DNA of 64,000 bases from Calvatia gigantea (taxonomy: Eukaryota > Basidiomycota > Agaricomycetes > Agaricales > Lycoperdaceae): contig JACAAK010000005.1 of the NCBI GenBank assembly GCA_025093985.1, forward strand, positions 1,550,001-1,614,000, given 5' to 3'. The translations under genes and the position numbers were made by a program. The notes beneath the pieces were generated by a model. The model was not told the origin of the DNA. It ran no database searches and saw nothing but the letters and a program-made list of their open reading frames with translations. How positions within the stretch are numbered: position 1 is the first letter of the stretch; every line of letters starts with the position of its first letter. This document shows, piece by piece, positions 11,363 to 22,943 of this stretch.

Positions 11363-13512
11363 ATTAATGGCGAACGTTCATAACCCTCATGGTTTGAGTC
11401 AAAGAAGTTCGGTCTTCCTTGCTCACCAAATTCACCAAATTCAATCAATCCGTTGTTTGGCAACAACCTCCGAAGCAAACAAAGCCGCCTTTGCGTGGCT
11501 CAAAACATCATTCGTCCCGGAATCGTATCTTGGAATAATAGAGCATATTTATTTTCCATTCCCTGCCATGAAATTCCAGCTGGCATTGTGCCATATTTCC
11601 CACGCTTTTATGCCACCACCCTTGATTTGCAGTCGGCGCTCTCTTAACTGATAGCCCACAAAACCGATAATCCGTCTCATCCAATGGTCGACCGCCATGG
11701 CCAAGTTATACGGCGGTGATTTGGACCCCATATCTTCTGGATCTAACTGATAGGTCATTTCAACTCTGGCTTATAACTTGTGGGGCTATTGGGCAGAAGA
11801 CAAGTTTGGGTAACATAGTAGGATTTCATCTCGTTGTTATTTAAGTACACCTGAAGTATAAAAATCATTAGAAACCGTAGGCGTCATCGGCATGGGAATA
11901 TTTTCTAATCATGGCATTTCCATGCTATTAAGAGGCCACAAAAGTAGAGGCAACGGGTAGCGTAATCGCGGCGGCTGTGAATGAACTCGACAATGGCGCA
12001 ACTAATCTTTCAACCGCCTCGACCTCATCAAACACAAATGCTTATCATTCACTTCCTTGCTCCCACGGGCCATCTCACACTTTGGCAGCAGCTCAAAAAT
12101 TCCTCAACAACTTATTTACGAGGTCCCTGCTGCGCAAACATTTCCCCGAAAATTGCCCCTATGACAGACTTTTCGTTTATGAATGGTTGGTTTCGGATTT
12201 TTTTTCAGCCGTAATTAGCCAAAAAAAAAATCGTTACATATCATCCTCTCTCTTCGGCATCTGGTACCCCGTCATAGCCGATAGCTGGAGGTCGCGACGG
12301 AGGGATATCAGTTAAGAGACTGTCGACTGTATGTTTCCGCCACGCAAGTCAAGGGCAGAAGGTGCCAGCATGTCATCCAACTATCCGTTTTGGCAGAATC
12401 GCACAAGACGATACCAGGAGGTACTCCGACGTCCCAACCAATCGTCCCAACCAATCGTCCTAATTTTTTCCCCAGAATCACCTTCAAGTCCGGAATACGA
12501 GGCTGTCCTAAAATATGCCAGATCTTTTTTAGAGCGCCTACACCCCAAAAAATATTCCTTTGATTCCAAAAGCAAACATTACAGCCCTGGTATCATCAGT
12601 TCCAATGGATGCTAGATTATTTGGGGACAGGAGTATCTTAGATGCCCGACTTCGGACTTCATTCGATCAAAATTAGTCGCACAACTATCTGGATAGGCAG
12701 TGTGGTGCAGCTGGAAATTCTGAATCCAAAGGTTTCTCTATCATAATACCTCGAAAATTTATGCCCGGGATCGGCGACCTCCCCTTATGAACGGCTCAAA
12801 CTGTCAGTAGCGCTATGAGTTGGGTGTTCCTAAGTTTACAACGGTGGTCAGGTGGTTAATTAATCCATCTCGTTTCTTCGAGACATCCCTGTCGTTGAGC
12901 TGGGATTGGTCAGGATCGGTCCCACACGCCCCATAAGTTGTTCCTTCAGGATGTCAAGATACTCCTAGAGTTGTGCCTGCCTGACCATCGAACGGGAGCG
13001 CTTCAGAGCAACTCGGGAATTTCCCAGTGGACGAGCCCCGCCCCGTCGCTATGCTGCTTCGATCCTTCCGTCGCACTCGGCACAGCAGGGTATACTTGGC
13101 CTGGCATTGACGGGGCCCAGTCTTGACGCCGTAGACGTCAAGCTGCTACAAATTTACCCGCCGATACTAATCCACAGCGTAGTACTGGCTCGTTGAACTC
13201 GGACATGGGTGGTAGTAAATTCTCGCGACTGGTCTTTGTGTTTTGGGCTGTGTCGCTTTGCGCAACCCTGTTTGCCGCTCATGAGTAGACAGGATTAGCC
13301 TCGCCAAACTGACTCAAGCGATCTAGAGCAGCAATCTCGCTGTAGATTTCGGTTACTGTATTATGGCGACTTTGCCGAGTTACTGTGTGGCCTTTGCAAT
13401 GTTCGCATCACGCTTCTGAAAGCGGTGGTCCGAGCAAAGTGCGGGGTGATCCCCTCCGGCTCCCGAGTGACAGCGGTAATACTGCAGCGCAGCTCCTTGT
13501 TCTCTTACAACT
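11363..13512. other. 2.1-kb intergenic region, no supported gene
   Basis: I could not assemble a splice-consistent coding gene here. Small features only: a tandem CCCAACCAATCGT repeat at about 12432-12458 and a duplicated CACCAAATT at about 11426-11442. I recognise no transposase, reverse transcriptase or terminal repeat. The last few hundred bases should include the promoter of the Nudix gene. Confidence 0.45.
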
Positions 13513-14504
13513 ATGTCCGTCCAAGGGTCCGGAAGCGTCCTCAGATCCTCGTCGGTTCTCAATCTTGCCAAACCATTCACACCAAATTCGCTTAAGGCTC
13601 TTCGTCATGCGCTCTCAACCGTCAAACAAGCACAATTGCCAAGCCATCACCAACAAACTTACAATAATCAATCACGCAACGCGGCCGTATTAATACCTCT
13701 GTGCAATGTCGAAGAGAAACCTGGGATTCTATTTCAAGTAAGAGCGAAGAATCTGCGGAACCACTCGGGCGAGGTGAGGTGAGGTTATCAGCGTATTAGA
13801 TTAGAACGTGTCTCAAGATGACGCATAGCTTCCCAGGAGGAAGGATAGACGGCGTTGGTGCACGTTTATCATTGTCCCTTGATATTCTTCTGACGCGAAC
13901 TCATAGACTGACTTATCCTTTTTGGATGGTGCCTTGCGGGAAACAGAGGAAGAGCTGGGTATTCGCCCAGAGGAAGTGGATATAATGGGTGAAATAGGTG
14001 AACCCGAGGTTAATTCACGAGGGGACTTGCGCGTCTGGCCTTATGTGGTGGGTTGTAAATATCCCTGCTGAACTCACCGTATCACGGCTGACACCAAAAA
14101 TGGTGCCATAGGGTTTCATGCACAAGAGAGGCTCCAGGAAGCCGGAGTCCGATGACTATCCATTCCCCTCGCTTGATCTTAACCAAATTCGACAACAAAT
14201 GTCCGTTTCTGAAGTGGCTGTCGTGTTTCACGTCCCTTTGACGGAACTGACTGCACCCGCAAGACTACGATCATATCTATTCCGCGGTACGCGACCGTAC
14301 TGGGCTGTAGATGTGACGGATCTCATCAGTTCTGCGGAGGTAATTTCAGGAGTAAATGGCTCCACGTCCACGAGTACGGAGGCAGTCCGCGGCAAGGAAC
14401 TAGCGGATGAAGTGGGCTGTGGAAGGGAAGGTAGGGTTGAGATATGGGGCTTGACAGGATGGTATCTATCTGTGTTATTACAGAGGTTGCAATTGTACCA
14501 ATGA
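13513..14504 (+). CDS. PCD1: Nudix hydrolase, CoA diphosphatase type (PCD1/NUDT7/8)
   Basis: Predicted peroxisomal or mitochondrial hydrolase cleaving CoA, oxidised CoA or related diphosphates. Four exons (13513-13778, 13829-13853, 13907-14047, 14112-14504) give 274 residues. The approach NAAVLIPLCNVEEKPGILFQ leads to NLRNHSGEVSFPGGRID, then FLDGALRETEEELGI. Together these make the Nudix box with its RExxEE core; GEVSFPGGR is the CoA-pyrophosphatase variant of the preceding strand. Exon 2 is only 25 nt and carries the FPGGRID portion. The stop codon lies 16 nt from the stop of the convergent VMA12 gene. No C-terminal SKL-type peroxisomal signal is present (the protein ends LQLYQ). Confidence 0.9.
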
Positions 14505-14520
14505 TGTTCGTAGCTATGGA

Positions 14521-15286
14521 TCAAGCTGTAATCTTATTGGTTTGGCGCTGGCGAAGGTTGTTGGCCTGTGGAGTTGGCGCATCTTTCGGCTGTTGCTCCG
14601 GTTTCTCGACGAGCGTTTCACCTGTCTCATCCTTTTTATCGTCGATCTTTTTGTGCCTGGCCGCAACTGTCTGGCGGCGGGGTCTTGGATCTGATTCGCC
14701 TGGGCGAGAGTGCCAAATCATGAAGAGACCGCCTTCGGCTATAGCAACGATGAGTGACACTGCCAAGGCCAACAACACGCGCTACGAAGAATTCAATATA
14801 GTTGTTAGGATGACTAGAAAGCGAGCACCGCACCCATTGATCTTTCCAGTGTAACTTGTCTGCCGCCCACCAGGTGGAGAAACCAACACCAAAAATGCTC
14901 AGTAAAGCATTGAGAATGGCTGTGATCTCTTTCCGTTCGCGTTTTTGTCGTTCAGCGAGTTGTTCCGGTTCAGGCGGAGGTGTGTATGTGCCAAAGTTAC
15001 GCTCAGGTGATGTTTTGACACCTGCAAGAAGAGAGACCATTGTGTATGAACTCATGCCGAGCGAAAGGGTATGTGTTCTCAACTTCTCTGAACCCTCTGA
15101 GGTCCTGGCCCATTTTGAAACGGCGAGAAGAGTGGAATACGGAATGACATCTCTAGACGTGTCCGAGATGTGGTTCCTAAGTTCTTTGGCCAGCGTGGTC
15201 GGCAGCAAGTCTGGCAGTGGTTTCAGTGTCTCTCGAAGATGAGGTTCGAGCGAAACGTTGAGCTTTAATATGCCGTCGCCATCCAT
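14521..15286 (-). CDS. VMA12: V-ATPase assembly factor Vma12/TMEM199-like
   Basis: ER membrane chaperone for assembly of the V-ATPase Vo sector. Two exons (15286-14834, 14781-14521) give 237 residues. The N-terminal cytosolic half leads to the family block MVSLLAGVKTSPERNFGTYT. A hairpin of two membrane helices follows, LNALLSIFGVGFSTWWAAD and RVLLALAVSLIVAIAEGGLF, with the single intron between them. The tail is basic and Gln/Lys-rich, ending NLRQRQTNKITA. Its start codon is 163 bp from the divergent ataxin-10 gene. Confidence 0.88.
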
Positions 15287-15449
15287 GGTGAGGAGGAGAA
15301 AGAATGTTCAGGGCGTGCGCAGCAAGGATGACAGACGCTGACGTTGATCAAAGAAGGTCAAGCTCATTGATTTTGATCGACGTCCATGACGATCAAGTAA
15401 CGCTCGATGTCATGACTTCCTGCGCTCTCCACTTCTTTCTCTGCCCCTC
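15287..15449. promoter_or_regulatory. Bidirectional VMA12/ataxin-10 upstream region
   Basis: 163 bp between divergent start codons. It contains a pyrimidine-rich stretch just before the ataxin-10 ATG (about 15423-15448, CTCTCCACTTCTTTCTCTGC). No further element was recognised. Confidence 0.35.
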
Positions 15450-17738
15450 ATGGCGGAAACGACGGGCCCACTGGCCGCCAAATTCACGACAATCTGCGCC
15501 CGTTTCGACATCAAAAACACCGACTCTATTCTCACGCTTGCGCAGGCTCTTGACAAGATATCGCCAGACCTTGCAAAAAGTAGTCAGGCCCGGTATGACT
15601 ATTTACGGCTTGCAATGAACCCGGCACTGACCAGTGTGTAAAAGAATTTCACTTGGTTCCGACATCACAATCTGGCCACTTCTTCGCAGATTATGGAAGG
15701 ACCTTGCTCGCGCCCACTCGACGTTTTGGGATGCGGATGATTCGGAGGACGAGGATGACCGAAAGACCTCGAAACAACAAGCGCTCACCTCACTTTGTGG
15801 GTCTATGGCAAAAGTTACTCGGAACTTGGCTGCTGGTGTGCCGGATAACCAATCTGCAGCATTGTAAGCACTGCTATCTCCCGTCCGCCGCTTCAGCCGT
15901 TGAATATCTGGGCCTAGTGTCAATGAGCCAGAGATACGACGATTGTTGCATTACTACACATCCTGGTCGGCGATGGAAGATGAGAAGTGTGAGCTGCGAG
16001 CTCCTTCATTTGTTGCATGACTGCCTCTTAACTCAGCAAAACAGCTACTGTCATCGCGAGGCTTTTGACCCAGGCCCTTTCAAACATTGTCACAGGTCGT
16101 GATGACCTCATGGACCAGCTTTGGGAGACATACCTCAACCTACCGGAAGATCAAGTTGTGATCATGTATGCATCATATGTTATGCAGCCGAAACCCTTGT
16201 CAGCTACTGACAGCCCGTAGCCGTTTGTTAGGCTCCCCTGACGCCAGAACGCTGCTAAGTACATTCATCTTTATTTCTAACTGCGTATACGAGTCCCGCA
16301 AAAGAACGTAAGGACGGAGATACTGAAACGTTTCAAGTGAGCTGAACTACTGGTAGGAAATTATTATGTGGAACCAACATCGGCATTCGCATCTGTATAT
16401 GTTTATTGGATAATATGCTACGCCTGTTTGAAGCTGGGGAAGGTACCGCAGGGGCTCAAGCATTTGACGTCGGGTCCGCTTTTCTCAACTCCCTTATTTC
16501 GTTGACTGACGTGGATCTCAGATACAGCGTTCTGTCACGTATCATCGAAGAGGGTCTCGCTGGCTCCTTGTACAAACGTCTCACCATGCAAGTCAATATT
16601 TCTGCATATACTCCAACTCCGAGACTGAACAACAATTTCTTGCTCCAGGCAAGATGAAGTAATGACTCCGCATCAAACGACGTTGCTCAAAATAATTGAT
16701 TCCTACCTCCAATCTAATCAATCCACAGCCCAAACACCTATCAAACCTGAAACGCTCCAAGTTCACTTCTCAATTTCACCAACGTTGGCGAGAACTTTCT
16801 TCTCGTTATCTCGATATGCCCAGAATTCTATTCATCGCTCCTTGGGACGTGACACCAAGGGTGACGATGAGAACTATTCGGGCCAACCCGGTCTCGAGCA
16901 CGTCCATGGGGATGAGTCCGTGTCCTTCCCCTCCACCTCAACGGATAATCCTGCGACACTGGGTGCACAGGCTCAGTCTCCCAGGTTGCTTACAAATCTT
17001 GATGTTATGTTGCCCAAAGTCTGCGAGGCGCTGGTCCTAGTTACGCAGTGCATGGTAACGATAGCTATCGAGGCGGACGAAAATGCCGTCCAGATGGATC
17101 TCCAGGAAGACAACAGTCCCAAAACGAACATGAAAAATTATTATAATGAAGTGCGGACGTCGGGCGTCGGAATCGTCGAAAGCCTCATAGGTGAGTGCTA
17201 CACATTTTGCCTCCGGGCGCGACAGCCACAATTTGGTGGCGTTTTCTATTGTGCTATTTCTGGAACCTTGCCTGATGACGTTTTTGTTGGTATTGTGCCC
17301 AGAATTACTCCGGCTCCTGGATCTGTTTTTGCCCCGTATCAATTTTGGCCGGCCTGTATTCTCCGATGGGTTATCACCGAATACACCCATTGCAAGTGTG
17401 CCACAAGAGAAAACAAACGCGCCAGCCATTACCGCCACTGATCACCACGGCTTTGCTTACCTGAAGCGTGATCTTGTGAGAATGTTGGGAATCCTCTGTC
17501 ACGAGAAAAAGGCAGTGCAAGATCGGACCCGGGAAGTGGGTGGAATTGAAGTCGTTATGAATATGTGTGTAATTGATGATCGTAATCCCTGTAAGTCCGG
17601 TTTTGCCGCTAGAAAAGCCGTCTTATATTTCTTGAAATAGATTTACGGGAGCACGCCGTGTTCACACTGCACAATTTGCTCAAGGATAATCCCGAGAACC
17701 AAAAGGTAGTAGATTCGATCCAACCTTCTCGTGCGTAG
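15450..17738 (+). CDS. Ataxin-10 domain protein (Ctr86-like)
   Basis: Armadillo-like protein of the ataxin-10 family; fungal homologues are linked to cytokinesis and growth. Nine exons (15450-15637, 15690-15863, 15918-15988, 16045-16165, 16221-16307, 16357-16587, 16649-17190, 17303-17590, 17641-17738) give 599 residues. Helical repeat segments include LLTQALSNIVTGRDDLMDQL and RLLGSPDARTLLSTFIFISN. The C-terminal ataxin-10 domain is clear: YLKRDLVRMLGILCHEKKAV, then REVGGIEVVMNMCVIDDRNP and HAVFTLHNLLKDNPENQ. Intron 6 (16588-16648) uses a GC donor with the standard GCAAGT context. It is convergent with LEO1, 117 bp apart. Confidence 0.9.
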
Positions 17739-17855
17739 AATGGGGGGGCATCCGACGCACAGGTGAAAGGCAGGCCTGGGGTGGGTGGCACAAGTCTGAG
17801 AGTATCGTAGGAAGTTAGATTTGTATGACGGCAGAATATTGTCCAATTAATGTTA

Positions 17856-19554
17856 TCACTCCTCCTCGTCTTCTTCCATGGATATGTGTGTCCGCTTGCG
17901 ACTGCCTCCAACACGCCTGACCTTGAAATCATCGTCCTCTTCCTCGCTTTCCACTTCCATACCATTCTCTTCAGTTCCATCCGACGCATCGTCTGATTTA
18001 CCCGATTTCTTCCATTTCTTCGTGTCTTGCGCCTCAATTTTTGCATCGATGCGATCAAGAGGGTCGTCTTCATCGCTCGCATTTTTGGTGACCTTCTTCT
18101 TTGCACCACCTTCCTCCTCTGACGAGTCGGCGACGACGAAATCATCCTCCTGATAGTCCTCTCCTGTTTTCTTCTTCTCCCCGCTGCTCACGTTTCGTTT
18201 GGCTTTTCGCGCTGAAGAGCCCACACCTCCATCATCATCCTCATCGTCATAATTATCATATTCACCCCCCCCATCTTCGTCGCTACTCCAAACGGCGTCG
18301 GTCCCGGCGCGTCGTGGTTGACGTCTCCTTCGTTCACTACCGAAGTCGTCAAAATCGTGCCTCCGTCTCGATTTCTTGGCATTCTGTTTTGCCAACTCTT
18401 TGAGACCAAGTTCGGGATCCACCGTAGGATCAGGTGCCATGCGTAACCGTGCTACTTTACTGTGTTTCTGACCCACTGCACGTACCAACATCCGGTGCGT
18501 TTCTGACTGCATTCCGGTAGGGCGAAGACTCATGTAGCCTGTGATCACTGTTTCAGCTTGTAGAACCTGTGATCGTTTGTGTTGAGCAACAAGATATGTC
18601 AGTCCTTGTGACTTGAGTCCCAATGGTTCAGATTGAGAGTGGTTGAGTTGTGACTGTGATTGCGATGCTGGAAAACCTGCGGCCTGTCGGGAGACACCCG
18701 CCGATGTATCAACAGTTTTTGAGATATCAAAGAGCTCCTTCCCTAACAGAAGGCTTAATGTGCCATCCGACCAACGGATAATTCGACTGTTAGATTGGCG
18801 TTGCTGAAAAATAATTGAGTCCAGTTCTAGAACTATCCCAAAAGCCTGCATTGGACTCACATCTACACCGTTAACGTCTTTAGTCCACCTCCACCGGACG
18901 GTATTGTCGACTTTCATTTTGATGGTCATGCTCTTCTCCCGTAGGCTCTCCCCTTGCATAGCTTCTTCTTCTTCGGGGCCGAGGTACGTGTCCGGGTGAA
19001 ATGGTTTTGCGTCCATTTTAACGAAATTTGGCATGCGAATTACCCAGTTCTAGCGACATGCGTGAGCGGTGCGCCACTAAGCCACGGAGCCCGACACGGC
19101 GAGAAAACTTACGGTTCCATCTGAGCTTTTCGGGATAGGTAGGTTCGGAAAAGAGACATCGGCCTCTTTAACCACCTCGCCGGTATCTGGCGGGATGTCA
19201 TCCTCTTCGTATTCAAGTGCGTGGCGGCGTTCCCTTTCCAATGACGGGAGTCTATCCGATTCGGGCCCTGAAGCTCCGGGAGACCCAGCGGTACTTCTTG
19301 GATACCTGGAGGTGAGAACAAATCTTTAGATAACGCGGGAGAAAAATTTCAAACCTCTCGTGTTTTGGTTCGTCCACATCTTCGTTACCAAATAGATCGG
19401 TCATTTCTTCATCCTGCTCCTCGTGGCTGCCATTTTCAGACTCGGAGTCCGCGTTGTTGTATTCAGGCTGCATTTCCACGTCATTTGGAGGTGGCAACTC
19501 CTGCTTGACCAGTTTCACGGCAGATTCATCGAGTGCGCCTGAGAGAGAAGACAT
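17856..19554 (-). CDS. LEO1: Leo1, Paf1 transcription elongation complex subunit
   Basis: Subunit of the nuclear Paf1 complex acting with RNA polymerase II in elongation and histone modification. Three exons (19554-19355, 19305-19113, 19049-17856) give 528 residues. An acidic N-terminus precedes the Leo1 domain: NWVIRMPNFVKMDAKPFHPD, then DNTVRWRW, SNSRIIRWSDGTLSLLLGKE and LQAETVITGYMSLRPTGMQS. The C-terminal third alternates acidic and basic clusters (EDDDGG, EEEGGAKKK, ESEEEDDD) and ends MEEDEEE. This charge-rich composition is normal for Leo1. The start gives MSSLSGALDES; an in-frame region without a further ATG extends upstream. Confidence 0.93.
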
Positions 19555-20517
19555 AGCCTCGCGAACTGAAGGTCGTGGATAATGATCAATAACTAAGTTA
19601 CAGACGCGACAAGGGCGGGTCACGTGGTGTCAAGAATGGCTGTGCGTTTGGCCGATTTTAATTTATTTTTGACACAGCTCTGACCTTTCCATGGCCGCAT
19701 CGACTGGTTAGTATCTCGGTGAAGTGGCAAATATCAGTCTATCAAAATAATGCATCAAAAGTCACCTGCCATTTGTTCCGCATTCATTGGGTAGTCCAAC
19801 ATACACTTGGGAATCCGTTGTTTTTTAACTGATCTCATCTCCCGCAGACCTCCGCTCGTTGATGCTGTGCACGTAGAACCTAGGGCGCAATCCACGAGGC
19901 GGTTCAAATACGCCTTTTTGGCATTGAAGACTCACTGAAGGGGCAGAAGGACGCAGCCTCATACTTTCTGGAATTCTATCCAACCATGAGTCGATGACAG
20001 TTTCCGTGTTGGCCTAGTGAACCTGCCGTTTGTTTCTAGCACGATGAGACTTCATCATATCCTTCCTCTTTCAGCTCCATGGTCCACGGGCACAGCGCCC
20101 GGGTTAGAACCTTCCTATCTTTCCAGATGAGTTGAGGCTGGGCAGCGGCGTCTCACGACGACAAGTCTCCTACAGCTTTCTTACCAAACTGGTACTACCC
20201 CAGATTTGGCAATCCGTCTAAGGATCTGATGTATAAATGCAATGGTTGCACAAATCTATAAAAGTCGCCCACTTGAAGCCTTACCCAAGTACTCCTTGAT
20301 GTGGTTGATTTCCGACATGACAACACCACCGACGGCACAAATACAGTGAGCCCGACCTTTAAACGCATGCCCAATCGTCCACTAATATAGGCCAAGACTT
20401 CTCCCCCATCCCCTCTACTCATCTCATCCTTCAAAGCGGCAACAGGAAGAATTTACCACCTGGCAGTGTCGAAGCTCCCTTTCTGCTCTTCTCCCTCTGG
20501 ATAATTTCCCTTGCACG
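19555..20517. other. Intergenic region, upstream of LEO1 and of an orphan gene
   Basis: No coding exons could be supported. It holds the divergent 5' regions of LEO1 (minus) and the orphan at 20518 (plus). A TATA-like TATAAAAG occurs at about 20257-20264, and a pyrimidine-rich tract lies at about 20475-20500, close to the ATG at 20518. Confidence 0.45.
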
Positions 20518-21825
20518 ATGCCTTCGTATACTTTAGTGGGTATTAGTATGTGCTTGATGCCTCTCCATTTCTGACATGTTTCTCCAAGTCGGAATTCGAT
20601 GCGTTATCCCACACTGGCGTGGACAGCACCCCAGCAGGACCCGGACTGATAAATGGGCATTGCGACCCATCGTACGGATCAGATCTCAGCCAGTGGCGTC
20701 CGAACTATCAGCTTGCACCATCGTATGGGACACCCACCGACAGACAAACCCACTCCTATTCCAATGTGTCATATCACGAGTCCAGCTGGAACCAAACACC
20801 GCTGGTTCCAGTGCATCACCAACGTTATACAACCTCATATGACAATAATGGTATGAGCTACCCAGCCATGGGAACCCAAACAACCCCGAGCGTGAATCCT
20901 CCTTCTGTGCCCGTTCATTCGTCGCCGGAATTCTCCGTGTTGAGCTCCCTTTCGCCGCCTCGTACCCCAGCCAGTATCACCTTGTCTGTCGGAAACTCTC
21001 CTAACATTCAACCATCAAGGGTTACGACAAACTCGCCTCATGTGAGTTTTGATGCATCTGCAAAAGTTCATCGCTTATTTCACCCTCCAGGACCAGATCA
21101 AGAAAGGAATCTACACCCATAGGCAGCAGTTGCAATTATTCCGCGATGCGTTGTCCCTGCCCATGTCTAGCCCCGCTGGTCCTTTTGTACCTCAACAAAT
21201 GTACAAACCTCACACAAACAGCGACAGGAAACGCTACGTAGAGGAAATCGAGCTTGACGCTCCAATATTCTTCTGGATGTCCAACCCAGATGAATGCGGT
21301 ATCTCACTTGCTGATGCGCTTCACTCTCGGGTGAAACGGCTGCGAGACCGAGATGTGCCTGTCTTTGAAGGACGTGGTCCCAGTGTTTCCATCCGCCTGG
21401 AGGTTCGCTCCCGTTCCTCGCCCACGAAAAAATCATGATACTGATCATGTTTGCAGTGGCCGGGTTACCGCCAGTGGAGCAGGCAAATACCGACGAAGGA
21501 CTTCCGTAGCCCGCCAGGGCCAATAACTTTAGCCAAACTTGCCAAAAATGTAGCTAAATGTGTTCAGCGTTTCATCGAGGTACGCAATTTGTTGCTAACA
21601 TAAGGGCGGATTAGATGCTGACCCGAGCGTGACTGGCTACTCCAGGAACGGCAACACTCACGTCTCGAAGATGATGCCGATCCCAGGTGGCGAGTGGCAC
21701 TCAACGGAAACGGCGTTGTTACACTGGACGACATCATCCTCGTCAGTATGTATCACGTATCCCTGGGCAGCTGGCAACCTCAGTTGAGGTTGAGACGCCC
21801 TTTCAATCACCCCGCTCGCGTCTGA
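20518..21825 (+). CDS. Conserved basidiomycete-type protein of unknown function
   Basis: Five exons (20518-20535, 20589-21041, 21091-21402, 21457-21579, 21646-21825) give 361 residues; the frame closes exactly. The first ~160 residues are disordered and Ser/Pro/Thr/Tyr-rich. The C-terminal half is compact and looks like a folded domain: ELDAPIFFWMSNPDECGISL, SVSIRLEWPGYRQWSRQIPT, PPGPITLAKLAKNVAKCVQ, DPRWRV, and a last block YHVSLGSWQPQLRL. I believe this arrangement recurs in other Agaricomycetes, but I cannot assign a function, a fold or a location. No signal peptide or membrane helix. The first exon (MPSYTL) is inferred from the only ATG with a usable GTGGGT donor. Confidence 0.78.
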
Positions 21826-22943
21826 AGTATACTGGCTTTGTCCCTCATCTATCCGTCCCATCACCATCATTCTTATTGACTTTTGGTCTCACACTCTCGT
21901 CTACCTACCCTGCCCTCACACACCGCGTTATATTTAGAACCTAACCAAAAGCAAAAAGGCTCATACCCAATCATTTCTACGCTACAGCTATTTTGAGATC
22001 ATTGATTTGGTCCCCAGCTGTGAATACCCCTCTTGTTTCTTCATATTTCCGGTTTCAACAGTATCAGCCGGGTACATTGTTCGTCTCGTTCAACCGGGTA
22101 CCGACTTATTTGCGGTTTATTGATATTTATTCCTAACCACCCCCATATTTTTGTTTTATCACACCCCCCCTTGCATTTCCCATCGCATTTGTTTTTTTAT
22201 CCTCTGCCTTAATTGGGCTTGTGTAGATATAGCAGTACCCAGCCTCCGGCTCCTGGCGGGCTGTATATTCTCTTGTATACCCTACCGTATCCAGCGTGTA
22301 ATTTGACAGCATAATTCAATTTCGTATTGATAGCAGGCGCCAAAGATGCACCCTAATCCACAGTTCGCCGATGAACTTATCATTACTCTTATGATCGCAG
22401 ACATTATGACCCGAGCTCGAGGGATACCTGTATATTGGGCGGCCTAACGTTGAACCCTAATTCTGCCCATATTCGAGTCAAGAACTTAAATATAAACCCC
22501 GCACGGTGAGATAATGGACGCGGGGCAGTGAAGGAAGCCCCGATGATGTGATGATATCGAGATGTACACTTACGTTTGCGCTAACCAGATATAAATATAT
22601 GACGTGTTGCCAATGGCGTACATAGCCTTGCTTTCGGGTACACAAAGGGAAGTACTTTCAGACAGGAGCGGACGCACAGGTGTGAAACAGCAATGAACGT
22701 GAAGTTGCAATCTGATCAAGAATTAGGTGGGATGCAAACGCGGGACGTCCATGTGAGCGAACTTCTGCGCCGTGTTGCCCATGACTCGGCAGAAGCTTAT
22801 CCCTTAACGCGCTTTCAAGATCGACCGACACTTGTAAAGTTTTTTGTGAATATTAACCGGATTAATTGGGGCTGTATCTGGCTAGGAATGAATTAAAAGA
22901 CAAAAGAACATGGCAGTGGTTAGACGAGCAACGGTGCCCAATA
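21826..22943. other. Convergent intergenic region, no supported gene
   Basis: 1.1 kb between two convergent stop codons (20518-21825 plus and 22944-26194 minus). AT-rich and C-rich tracts (e.g. 22139-22175) but no coding signal. A 67-codon frame at 22693-22896 lacks homology-like features, so I do not call it. Confidence 0.45.

Noticed and set aside
11977..12315. 112-codon plus-strand frame in the large intergenic region
   Set aside because: Low-complexity start, runs through poly-A and poly-T tracts, no splice partners.
22693..22896. 67-codon plus-strand frame
   Set aside because: Short, isolated, lies in a convergent 3' region; could be chance.
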